64,000 bases of DNA from Erythrophleum ivorense. Lineage: Eukaryota; Streptophyta; Magnoliopsida; Fabales; Fabaceae. The first letter of the stretch is position 1. The number at the start of each line of letters is the position of its first letter. This document shows positions 1 to 10,639 of the stretch, piece after piece. The notes under the pieces were generated by a model that made no database searches, was not told the DNA's origin, and saw only the letters and a program-made list of their open reading frames with translations. Made by a program: the position numbers and the translations under genes. The stretch lies in the NCBI GenBank assembly GCA_026724425.1, contig JAIUCV010000001.1:16598556-16662555 (forward strand), in the 5' to 3' direction.

Positions 1-2121
1 TCATATCTTCTTCTCTATACCTTCAAATGAGGTGCTTCTAGTTGCTACAAGTCACTGTTCCTGTTGAGTTTCTGCCTATAAAATGTTGTAGCCATTGGAC
101 CACGTTTGCCCCTCGGATGACACAATTTCACAACTGACCAAATGAACAGTGTTGGTGCAAATCCAAAATTCTGATACCAACTTTGAAAAATCATAAAGAA
201 TTCCATTGACCTCCAAATGATCTAATCTTTATCTTTTAAAAATCTCTAGACAAGATCTAGTCACATGCCAAATTTCAAGGCAAGAAGAGGTCATTTGGTC
301 AGACTTGGACATCATGGGACAAAGTGACCAGTTTTTATGTTACAAGAGGGCTATTAGGTTTCAACTTTGCTTCTCCTACCTCTAAGGCTCTATGAGCACA
401 TGAAAAAGCATCAACATAGGCTATCAAACATGGCTCAAATGTCTAACAACCCAGATTTGCAAAACTCACTCTCCCACACCAAAACATACACCATGTACAT
501 AATGCCAAGATCTTGCTATTCATAACAAAACTTACTACATCATTCAAGATGGTTCTAATTCTCATACATATATGATAAATACATTCATTTACAAGTATTC
601 ATACATTCTACATCATGTACATCATTAAAATACATCTCTTGACTTAACTATAAAATAATGACAACATGACTATTTCACAACTCCTTTGCTAATTTTCTAG
701 CTTCAAGCTTGGTGGCTCCCATCTCTTGTCTCACTTGGTCCACCTAGCATGTTAGGATGGTGGAGAGGGGGAGTGAGATTCAAAGAATCTTAATAACTCA
801 TCTCTCATTCAATCATACATAAAGCATGCATTACTAGTCTCACACATGTATGCATGGGCATATTAGCATATGAAATCATAAGAAAAGTATTTTCAATATT
901 TGAGTAGACCATACATAACATACAAAGGCTTGCCAAGCAAGTGGATTAACCTCACCCATTCACTTGTGGATTTTAGACTTACCTCACCTATTCTTTAAGA
1001 GGTTCTTAAACTTAACCTTACTCTTGAGAGTCAACCTCACTTTTGGGAGACTCTTTACTTTGTCTCAACTAACTTTAGGGTTCTTGGCTCATTCTCACCA
1101 TGGCTAGAGGGTTGTTGGCTTTTCCATACTCAAGCAAACCAAAGTAATCATATAATACATCATTGAAATACATAAGGCATCATCATGCTAACATACTTTT
1201 CATGGTTTAAAAACATATATACACACATGCAAGACAATGTAAGCACACATCTATGCATGAGAGAAGGTGGAGAGCTACCTTATAAGTTAACACAAGTTTT
1301 TCCTTTCAATTTGTCTTCTCCCTTCTTGATTTCATAATCACCACTAGATGGGAGTGCTTCTCTTGAGCCTAGGCACACAAAGAGCATGAAATTACCCTCT
1401 TAACACTTTATTAATAAAGAGAAACTAGGGTTTCTCTCTCTAGAATTCCACTAATTCTCCTTCCTCTCTCAAGCTCTCAAGAAAGGAAAGCAAAGAAGAA
1501 GAAGTAAAGATATATGAGTTTTGGTCTTCTTCAAGAGGGGTTTTCTGCTCTCCCTCTTCTGAACCAAGCTCAAAGCCCAACTACTTTAATAACCGAAACA
1601 ATAGGAAGAGAGAGCAAAGAGAGAAGAATAACATGCTAAGAAGAAAAACCATGCAAATCTTACCTTTTTCTTGTTCTTCCTTCCTCCTCTAGATTTCTCT
1701 CTCTATCCACAGCTCTTTTCTCTCATTTGGTTGAAGCTTAGGTCAGTTTAAAGAAGAGGAATGAATCTAGACTCTTTAAGAAGTCAAATTCTCTTTTTTT
1801 CATGTTTTTCTGGACTAACCCTCGCTATAGTGAAGAATAACCCTAACTACGGCGAGCACATATTAGTCCTAGACCCCTGCCTTCACTACAGCGCACACTA
1901 CGGCGAGCAGCTCCCTAGTTTTTGTATGGGATGCCCGCACTCGCTATAGCTATGAGCATTCTCGCTATAGATAGAAGGCACGCTCGCTATAGCTAGACCA
2001 TTTCTCGTTATAGCAAATAGGTGCATTCGCTATAGCTAGCCCATTTCTCGCTATAGCTAGCAAACTTAGAAAATTTTCAACCCTTCAAAAATTTTTTAAC
2101 TTTTTTTTTCTGGTTGTTACA
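1..2121 (-). mobile_element. Partial long LTR (Ty3/gypsy-type family), minus orientation
   Basis: This is the left-truncated end of a long LTR cut by the window edge. Its first 100 bases match 17450-17550 inside the solo LTR at 16766-20362. The stretches at 950-1120 and 1140-1330 match 18290-18430 and 18500-18650 of that copy. The right end reads TTGTTACA at 2114-2121, so on the minus strand the LTR begins TGTAACAACC, as in its relatives. No open reading frame of substance is present. It differs from the other copies by a cluster of CTCGCTATAG motifs near its 5' end (1820-2062). The opposite end lies outside the window, so I cannot tell whether it is solo. Confidence 0.7.
1820..2062. repeat. 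Cluster of degenerate CTCGCTATAG motifs
   Basis: At least seven near-copies of CTCGCTATAG(CTAG) occur, starting near 1821, 1940, 1962, 1982, 2005, 2027 and 2047. The last five are about 20 bases apart. Each contains the palindrome GCTATAGC or a one-base variant. Interspersed inverted variants (CTACGGCGAG, ACTACAGCG) occur at 1840-1905. The cluster lies in the 5' part of the minus-strand LTR. I did not see it in the other LTR copies of the window. Confidence 0.7.
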
Positions 2122-4284
2122 AGGGCACATGAAAGCATCTCATACTTAACCAACTCATATCATAAAATATTTGCATTATAAACATACAATTTTATACAAG
2201 CATTCTAATCATCAATCAACAATCATGCATATAAAGAAGGGTAGAATTGTTACTTGAAGGAGTCATAACCCAATGCTAAACAAGCTTCTAACTCTTACAT
2301 AAAAAATTGTCACTAATTTTCTGTGGCCTAATTTGTACCTTTTAGCTATGATTCTAGAGTAGATTAATGTCCTAATAAGTAGCTTAATTTTAGAATATCT
2401 CCATCCAAATTCATTATCTTATATGTCCAATTAACCACACTCTTTAATGAAGATTATCCTCAAATGCTTTCTTCTTTTACTAAATGTTTTGTTCTAAAAT
2501 TTTTGTCACTCTTAAATAAATTACATATTCTTTTGTTTAGTTGTTAATGGATACCTTAACTTAGCTATTCTCTTTTACTAACCCAAGTCAAATGTTGGTT
2601 GTGCCTTTCAAGTTCTAACATACCCAAATAGCCTATGATGTCCTTTCTCCTCATAATTTTAATGGATGACATCCTTAGTTATTTTCTTTCATGCATATGG
2701 TACAATCTTACTTAGTTAAATTTTCACTTTCACAAAATTTTCACTTTCACATCTTATTTCCTAACTCATTGCCTCTTTAACCTTATCCTCTAAGTTTTTG
2801 ATTTCACCATCCCAAACATCATGAAATTCACATCCTCATAATTAATTTTATCCTACTCCTATTTTTAGATTGTAGAAATTGCCTCTTAGCTACACTATTT
2901 CTGTTAAAATTCTCTACACTATTCATTAAAATTTCTTTGCTTTATTAAATTCTTGATGACTTTAATGAGATTCATTCTCTTGTGATTAAAAGTTCCCTTA
3001 GCCCCATGTGCTTAAAATTTTAGGAGGCTAACTACTTCATTAGATTCTTCGACTCTCTTAGTTATGCTATTTCTATTGAAAATTCCTGAGCCCTATGTGC
3101 TTAAAATTCTCTTAGCTATACTGTTTCTATTAAAAATTCTCTATATGGTCCTTTGCTTCATTAAATTCTTAAAGACTTTGATGAGATTCATTCCCCATGT
3201 GCTTAAAAGTTTCCTTAGTCCCACGTGCTTAAAATTCTAGAAGGCTAACTACTTTATTAGATTCTTCCACTCTTTTAATTTTTTGAGAATTAACTCCTTA
3301 ATTACCGCAATTGCCTTCATCTACTTAACTTAGTAAGCTCCTTTACCTAATTTATTTATGGGTTAAAGCTTCTTTTCTTATTGCATTCTCATATTAGATA
3401 ACCTAAGATTAAGTCTACACAAGTCCCAAGTTAAGTAAGGTAAAATTCTAACTCTAGTTTTGAGCTAATTTTTGAAATTATCTACACCTTTTTAAAATTT
3501 ACAATCCTTTGTTTACTAAAGCTCCATATCTAAATCCAAGAATTTGACCCCTAACTTCTTTGTTTGGCCCCTTTAAAAATTCTATTTCCAAAGCTATCCA
3601 AAAATTTACTACATCAGTACAAACTTGGCATGCAATTTTTTGACCAACTAAAAATACTCAAAAAATTGCAAGTTTTGTCTAGCAATTTCCCTTATATGTT
3701 AACTAACCCTAATAAAAATTTTAAGGAAAGATGACATGGTTCAACCATCAGATTTTTGTAGATACACTATTTTGTTTGAATTTGTCCTATATTGTTTTGG
3801 GTAAGTCTTTAATTAACTTATGTGTACTCCTAATGAAGCAAGTTTTTTCCTAACACACCTCTAAGTATGATATCTACTTGGTTTAATTTTATTAGACATT
3901 TATCCATGCATTTTCATGCATCAATTTATTTATTTTGCTCCTTTAAGTACTTCAATCTAATTATTTTCAACCTATCCACTAATGTTTTGTTAATCTTTCC
4001 ATTATATTTCCCATGCATATTTACATGTATGACCCCCTTTATTTTGCATGCAAATATGTCTTCTTTGCTTGAAATAAGGCTATGCATCAATCCATGAAAG
4101 TTTCATGAAATTTCATATTCAAATGTTGATTAGTTGTGTTAAGCAAAAACTACCAACTAAGAAAATCCTCTATGTTTCTAATTTCATATAAACATAGTCA
4201 TCATTTTATCATTAGAAATGATCTAATCATTTATTTATAATAAAATTCATATAATGCACACATTAAGGATTGTGTGTGTGTGTG
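2122..4284. other. AT-rich non-coding spacer with a local duplication
   Basis: No gene is recognisable here; short open frames such as 3867-4097 are low-complexity and have no recognisable family. The stretch sits between two LTR copies in opposite orientations and may be decayed retrotransposon interior. It contains a roughly 216-base-offset duplication (about 2890-3060 and 3106-3285). A (TG)n microsatellite at 4271-4287 abuts the next LTR. Confidence 0.5.
2890..3285. repeat. Two-copy local tandem duplication, offset about 216 bp
   Basis: The text around CTTTGC at 2935-2940 recurs at 3151-3156. In both places it is followed by a common block of about 125 bases: TTAAATTCTT, GAGATTCATTC, CCATGTGCTTAAAA, GGCTAACTACTT and AGATTCTTC in the same order. 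Divergence is moderate. A third partial piece with GTGCTTAAAATTCT occurs at about 3095-3112. Confidence 0.65.
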
Positions 4285-7200
4285 TGTAATATCTTATGAT
4301 TTAGAAATCCAGAATCATTCTTAAAGAGTGGAATGAATTATTTACAGAAGTCACGGGCCCAATGGAAGCCAATAAGAACTACAAGAAACCAAAATCAAAA
4401 TTAGTTGATTAATGAATGAGGACCTCAGAGTAAAGTAAACTGAGACTATTTGAGATGTGAATGTTAATTAAAATATCTAAAAATGTAGTTAAGAGCCTTA
4501 TAATAGCCTAGAATTAGAGCCAAAATAGCCAAACAAAGAGTTGCAGAGGCCAGTGACATTTTCATAATTTCAAACAATTTTTAAAAAACTTAAAAAAGTG
4601 AGTTTTAAATAAAAAAAATTGAGTTTCTCAAGATTCTTAGAAGCCCCAAAAATCATAGGAACTATCACAATAGTTTAAACACTCTTGGTGTGCGTTTTCA
4701 GTAAAGAGCTTACCAAAACTTTGACCGAATGATTCAGTATGGTTTTGAACTCTATAAAATTGGAAAAGCATGTTTTTATCAAACTAGAGAACCTAAATTT
4801 TTATATAAAAAATACGATTCTAAAAAAAGAGTTAAAATAAGCCTAAACGAAAAAAATAGAAATTGAAAGACGTAATCAGTATTTGGGAATTGTTATAAAA
4901 ATCTTCCTCCACCTTTTAATATAATCAAGTCAACTTCTCCACCCTTCCAAAATGACACTTGAGTTCAAAAACAAACTAGCCATGGCGTCCAAGAGAGATG
5001 GAGGAGAGACAAAGAAAACTAAAGCAAAAAAGTTTGAAAATACATGAAATTTTGCAACAAGCTAGTTATGAAACTTTCTCCTCTCTTCATTCTCTTTCTC
5101 TTAATGGTTTTAGATTCTTAAAAGAAGGAGCTTGATGGCTAACCTCTTGAGGAAAAGTGAAAGTTTGAAGCAAACAAGTATGGTACAAAAATCACCATTT
5201 AACAAGCTTTCAAATGAGGTATAGTGTAAGCCATGATATTGTCATTTCCTTAGTATTCTTCTTCTTCCACAATTCAGCTTAGAGAGAGAGTAAGAAAGAA
5301 AGCTTTTTTTTTATGAAAAGTTAATAGAAACAAGTGCTTAGAAGTGTGGAGAATAAGATTATGCAAAAAGAAAGCCATAAGAAGCTATAGATAATAAGTT
5401 GTGAAAATTAAGGTTTTAATTGCACCTAGGGATTTATAGAGCTTTCTGGTGATGATTTAGATTGTGTAAAATCATGTGTGAGTTCTCAAAACATCTAAGA
5501 AGCTTTATAGATGGCAAATTCCCTAGGAAAACAAGCAAAACTCCATAGGCTCCTTTATGTGTGCATGTCTCGGCCAAGGGGAGAAAGTGCACTTAGGGAG
5601 AGTTTTCTTTGATTCTAAAGATAGGAATAGTCTAGATATAAATAATAAACACCAAAGGAATCATTAGTTTGAATTTAGGAACCATAGTTTGAAAATTGGA
5701 AGTTTAGGTTCTATTATACATAAAGAAGCAACTTGGTATTAGACTCCTTGATTTAAGTTTGTGATGACCCTATGAGCTTAAATGGAGTCATGTGACTTAG
5801 ATTGAGTGAGAAATTGAAGCCAAAATAATGAATTATGTGAGTTGCTTCATTATGCTACTATATGGAGTCATATGGATGCCTAAAGCTAGAAGTAACTTAA
5901 ATAAGGCTTGTATAAGGCTAGAAATGGTTCCATTGATACCTTTGTGTGTTTTTTGATATGTCTAGGCTAAGAAAATCAAATCTCTCCCAAGTATGTTTGT
6001 GAGGTCGAGAAAGGAAAGTGGGAAACCAAGAAAGAAAAATGGTATTTCTTGAGAAAGGTAGCTTTGTTGTTAGATTGTCATTAAATGCTTGTATGGATGT
6101 TTGAATCATGAAAATGTTTTTAGCTATTGGTTTGATGTTATGGTACCATTATGTTTCTTGAATTATGTTTGGAATGTGGCTTTGCTCCTGATGGGTGAGG
6201 TGATGCCAAAAGTCCCTTAGAATGGATGAAGTGAAGCCAAAAGTCATTAGAAATGGGTGAGACAAGGCCAAAAGTCTTTTGGAATAAGTAAGGCTAAGTT
6301 AAAAATTCCTAGAAAATGGATGAGACTAATCCAAAAGTCCCAAATAATTAGATGAGGCTAAACCAAAAGTCCCTAGAACTTGATTTTGATATTGATATGT
6401 TTATGTGATCTTGAAAACATGTTTATGTTTAATTCTTGGAAGCTTTTGGTGTATGCTTGTGTTCTTTGGCATGATAATATGCCATGTATGCTTACTTGAA
6501 GGGTGAAAGAGTCATTAGAATTTTTTAAATATCACTCTTCCCCACTTTCTATCTAACTTTGTCTAGGTGAAGTCTAAAGAGCAAAGAATGGGAGCCATAG
6601 AGCATGAGTGATGATACTTTGACAATAGAATAAATTTTGATATAAATTGATATCAAAGTATGTATGTATGTATGTATAAGTTAATTATGAGTTGTAAACC
6701 TTTGAACATGTGTAAAAGTACAAGAATATGTTATATGTAATGAATATGGAGCCAAATGTATGAGAATGAATAATTTTGACATCCTTAAGCCATGATATTT
6801 ATGTGTATTTATGCATGTGGGATGGTGAATTTGAGCTCCATCATGATTTGAATCATTTGGGGTGTTTTTACATGTTGTGTTTATGCTTTTGGATATACTC
6901 AAATGGTCATAGTATGTTTGAAAGGCCATTTGGTGCAATTTGACACCATTATGGTATAAAACTAAGCCTTATTTTGCACCTAAACCAAAAGTAGAGCAAA
7001 TGAACGATTCTGGGCATGAAATTTGGTAATGATATAGATCTCATTAAGAGTGTTTCACATAGGTAAAGATCAAAATTTTTGGATTTCTATGGAATATCTT
7101 ATGATTTTTCAAAGTTTCCCAAATTATGCAGAAACTATCATGGCACTGTGCTTCTGGACATTCTGGTTTTTGGTATTTTTGGAGGGCTAAATACAGTCCA

Positions 7201-8001
7201 ATGCTTATGCAATTTTACAAGCATATAGTTGGTATCATAAGCTTTCCATAGCCACTGAGACTACCCATCTGGACTTATGTAAAGAGAGATATGAATTTTT
7301 GAAATTCTATATCTGCTATAGGACCCAACCTAAACCTGATGTATTGTTCTATTACTTATTGTGGGCTAAATGCTACTGTCTTGGCCTAGAAATTTTTTTA
7401 GTCATTATTTAACATTCAAAGCTTTCCAAAAAATTATAGTATGCATGATTTCAATTTTTTAAAAATTAGTTATGAATTTTTGAAGTTAGAACAAAGTTTA
7501 TGTACATGTTGTCAATTTGGGTCTTATGAAGATTTTGTGTATTCCTTGAGCTAAGCATGGTAAAATGTGTTTGAGCAAACTTGTTTATGATGAAAATGAA
7601 TTGACGAAAAGAAAAACTGAGGTTGGACCCCTATGGCTCAAGATGGACCTTATGTGGCCAAAACTAAGTGTTGAAATCTTAATTGAATATGTGAATTGCA
7701 AGAAAGATGCACTTATGTTAACTTGTGATGCTTGACCTTAAGTTCAATTTCCATGTTTCCTTATGATGTTTCTAGTCCACTAAGCATGTTATGGATGGAA
7801 GATGATATTGGTAAGGTCATATGGCTTATATGGTTAAATTTTCATGATTTTAGCCTTTAATGAAGGTTATTTCCCTTGTTAAAGACATGAAAGTTCTTGA
7901 TAATGAATGTTTTATGCCTTACTTAGTAATGCTTCTAGTTAAACAAATACACTATGACTGAATTGGCATTAAACTATGTCAAATTAAAGGTTGAGATAAC
8001 A
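4285..8001 (+). mobile_element. Long LTR (Ty3/gypsy-type family), plus orientation
   Basis: This is a non-coding block of about 3.7 kb collinear with the solo LTRs at 31269-35145 and 14659-21861. Shared anchors are the AGCCCCAAAAATCATAGGAA region at 4645, the ACTTTGACC segment at 4710 and the minisatellite at 6180-6380. The left end TGTAATATC follows a (TG)n run. The right end is placed at GAGATAACA (8001) by alignment with the TATTACA ends of the relatives. I did not find matching 5-bp duplications, so it may be a decayed solo LTR or one LTR of a deleted element. Confidence 0.65.
6180..6385 (+). repeat. LTR-internal minisatellite, about 35-bp unit
   Basis: About six degenerate units occur, each built from a GGGTGAGG-like half followed by CCAAAAGTC and TTAGAA. 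A homologous array lies at 16505-16695 in the LTR beginning at 14659. Related but shorter runs lie at 33320-33500 (plus) and, on the opposite strand, at 950-1110 and 18280-18430. The array is therefore a fixed component of this LTR family with varying unit number. Confidence 0.75.
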
Positions 8002-8589
8002 TCTTGTAGATAAGGTCCAAGATCTTATATTTTATATTATGAAATATGAGACCTTGTCAACAAGGTTTTCAACCAGCAGCATAAGATCTTTTAATTTAGC
8101 ATGTTCTAGTATATGATGTGTGATGATATGATTGTGTGTGTGTATGTATTTATTTATATTTTACATATATTTTTATTTATTTATTCTAATTATCATTTTT
8201 ATTTATTTATTGATGTATTATTTTTCTTTAAAATATTATCACTTAAATCTAACTTAGGTATTAAACAACATGCACAAAATGTCACATTGCATGAAAATCT
8301 ATCTAATAGTATGGTTTCTTTCTTTCTTGGAAATTTCCTATATCACAAACCGAAAATTCATGTGAAAATTCACGTGAATTTTCGTTTCCATTATGAGGAG
8401 AAAATTCCATTCATACAAAATCATTTTTAACATACTTAATTTCCTAATTTACATAAAAATTTGAATTAATATTTATTAAGTGAAAATTTCTAATTTTTTA
8501 TAGAATTGCTATTAATTAATTTTTTTATTGAAAGGAAAAATAGGAATAATTGCAGGAACAAACTAATGTAAAATAATTACAGGGAAAAA
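8002..8589. other. AT-rich spacer with a palindromic block
   Basis: No gene is recognised. The open frame at 8113-8430 is hydrophobic and low-complexity, built largely on (TTTA)n-like sequence, with no recognisable domain. The notable element is a perfect 18-base palindrome, AAAATTCACGTGAATTTT, at 8365-8382. It is set inside a larger inverted repeat at 8351-8384. Confidence 0.5.
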
Positions 8590-8879
8590 AACCCAAGTTG
8601 GAAAGAGTGGGATTTCCTTTTCACTACGAAAATAGAAAGTGAGCAAAATAGTAAGAGATCCTTTCTTGTGAATAAGTTCTACATCGCAATTATATGAGAG
8701 TTTATATTCTTTGTGGAGTTGAATCCTTTCCCTTTAGTTGTTGTTACGTTTGAACTTAATATTTGGCTTCCAAGGGGTATAGCTTGGGTGATCGAAAAGT
8801 GCAACAAAGTTGGTAACTAGTTAGTTTATGTCATTTATCGAAGACACAGGTTTAGTAGAGGTTAAAGGTGGACAAAAAG

Positions 8880-9733
8880 TAGTCTACAGGCTATGAAACA
8901 ATGGACTCTGGCTTGGGTGGGTTAGAGATTACACAGCTTCCAAAGTAAGAAGCTCTCATCCATTTTGATAGCTCAATGGTGGTTATAGCTCGTCACTACA
9001 AGAGCAACTATTTGTTAGGAATTTTCATGGATATAAAGGAGATTCCTATACATCATGTTAAAAGGATTATCGACTCATATTGGAAGCTACAAGGACAGGT
9101 AACAATAATAAGAAAGGATTGAAACATTTACTTGTTTAAGTTTAAATATTTTAATGATCAATGCTACATTCTTCATAATGGTCCGTGGGCTATAGAAAAC
9201 ACTTTGATGGTTATGGAACAATGGCAACCTAATATGATTTTATCTAGGTTAAGAGTGAAGCAAATGTCTATTTAGGTGCAGTTATGGAGTCTTCCACTAA
9301 AGTACTTCAATTATGGGATAGCAGAGGTGTTTGGTAATATGCTGAGTCACTTCAATGGATTTAATGCAATGGAAGGCCCAGTGCATAACATTCAGTTCGT
9401 GCATATTCAAGTAATGGTTGATCCCTCACTACCATTGCTAATGGCCTTGAGTGTTAAATTTAATGATGGTAGGAAGGTGTGGGTAGATTGCATATACAAA
9501 AGGCTCTTTTGCATATACTATCAATGCAGTTGAATGGGGCATGTTGATCATCAATGCAATTGGGATATTCCAACTATAAAAATAGCAATTCAAATTCACA
9601 AGGACTAAATTTTTCAATGTGATGGAGTTAGTTTTGTTAAATCCAATGATACTTTTTATACAAAGACTAAGTTAAGGAAGACCACTAAGGTCTATTGGTG
9701 GGTAACACGTAAGGTTAGATTCATTATTTTACA
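8880..9733 (+). pseudogene. LINE ORF1 5' part (DUF4283-like)
   Basis: Plus-strand translation from about 9125 gives a DUF4283-type pattern, with phrases such as NGPWAIENTLMVMEQW and QLWSLPLKYFNYG. It continues to a WVDCIYKRLFCIYYQC stretch resembling the start of the zinc knuckle at about 9480-9530. This is the usual N-terminal, nucleic-acid-binding protein of plant L1 elements. Frames shift at about 9270, where WVQLW follows a stop, and again after 9533. The 3' part is cut by the copia insertion at 9734 and resumes at 24658. Confidence 0.75.
9729..9733. repeat. Left target-site duplication of copia element (TTACA)
   Basis: The five bases TTACA precede the left LTR. TGACA at 24658-24662 follows the right LTR. 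One mismatch fits the age suggested by LTR divergence. The assignment is probable rather than certain, because the outer end of the left LTR has a small deletion relative to the right one. Confidence 0.5.
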
Positions 9734-10310
9734 TGAATAGAATCTACCAATATTATCAAAATTATCTCTTCCTTATACTATTATGAAATTCACTAATTAT
9801 ACAACTGAATTTCTATTTACATCAGATGCGATAGAGTGCGAAAGCGAATAAAATTACTAGTGTAAATACTTATTATCATGCTAGATAATTTGATGCAAAT
9901 AGACCATAAAATAGGTTTATAATCTGACTCTTGAGATTAAGAACAAAATTAGAAGAAAGAGTTTTACAGGAAGTTTCTTCCAATAAGGGAGAGACTCTCA
10001 GTGATGGTTTATATGGGTAGAGCTCTCTTATTAGGAAACCTTTTTCAAATAGCCAATATTCAAAAAGTGAGATTAAAGACTCCCATCAAGCCTTTTATCC
10101 TACATTAACATTATGTAGTTGCCTTGCCCATTAAAGCCTCAACCTACTAATCTAGCTATCCAATCTCCAAATATTAGGACCACTTAAGGGGATTTTTTTA
10201 ATTTAAATTTAAAATGACTAAGATCTATTAACTAACATTAATATACCTTTATAATTTTTAAATAATAAATATTATATCCAATAATCATTAAATTAAGAAA
10301 TATCCTAATA
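9734..10310 (-). repeat. 3' LTR of copia element
   Basis: About 577 bases align throughout to 24072-24657. Shared blocks are ATTATCTCTTCCTTATA, AGTGCGAAAGCGAATAAAATTAC-like, GAGATTAAGAACAAAATTAG, CAAATAGCCAATATTC and AATAATAAATATTATATCCA. The expected CA end is mutated to TA at 10309-10310. The outer TGTAAAGTC start seen in the other LTR is partly deleted. Confidence 0.88.
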
Positions 10311-10321
10311 TTCTTCCACTT
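10311..10321 (-). other. Polypurine tract of copia element
   Basis: The minus strand reads AAGTGGAAGAA immediately 5' of the 3' LTR start. This is the typical copia plus-strand primer position and composition. Confidence 0.7.
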
Positions 10322-10639
10322 GGTCCTTATATGGTTTGCCAGATAGTAAATCTAAAGGAAATAAAACTCATATTACAATAATCATGGTTGCAAGTCTTCT
10401 AATGCAAATATTTCCTTCCATGTATCATATGCACTATGCTTAAAATTTTATGGGGCAATAAACTTTATTGAATAAACCTCAAATGTTTATTATTCTAGTA
10501 AAATGTATATGTCATATAGAGAAAAATAAACCATAATTCAAAAATTTCATTACCATACATACCTTAATTAGACCAAATAAGGTCTAAGACCCATATCAGG
10601 TATGTGATCCTTAAATTCTTTCAAATCCATCCCTTTAAT

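Noticed and set aside
8113..8430. 105-codon plus-strand frame
   Set aside because: Hydrophobic low-complexity translation of (TTTA)-rich DNA and a palindrome; no family signal.
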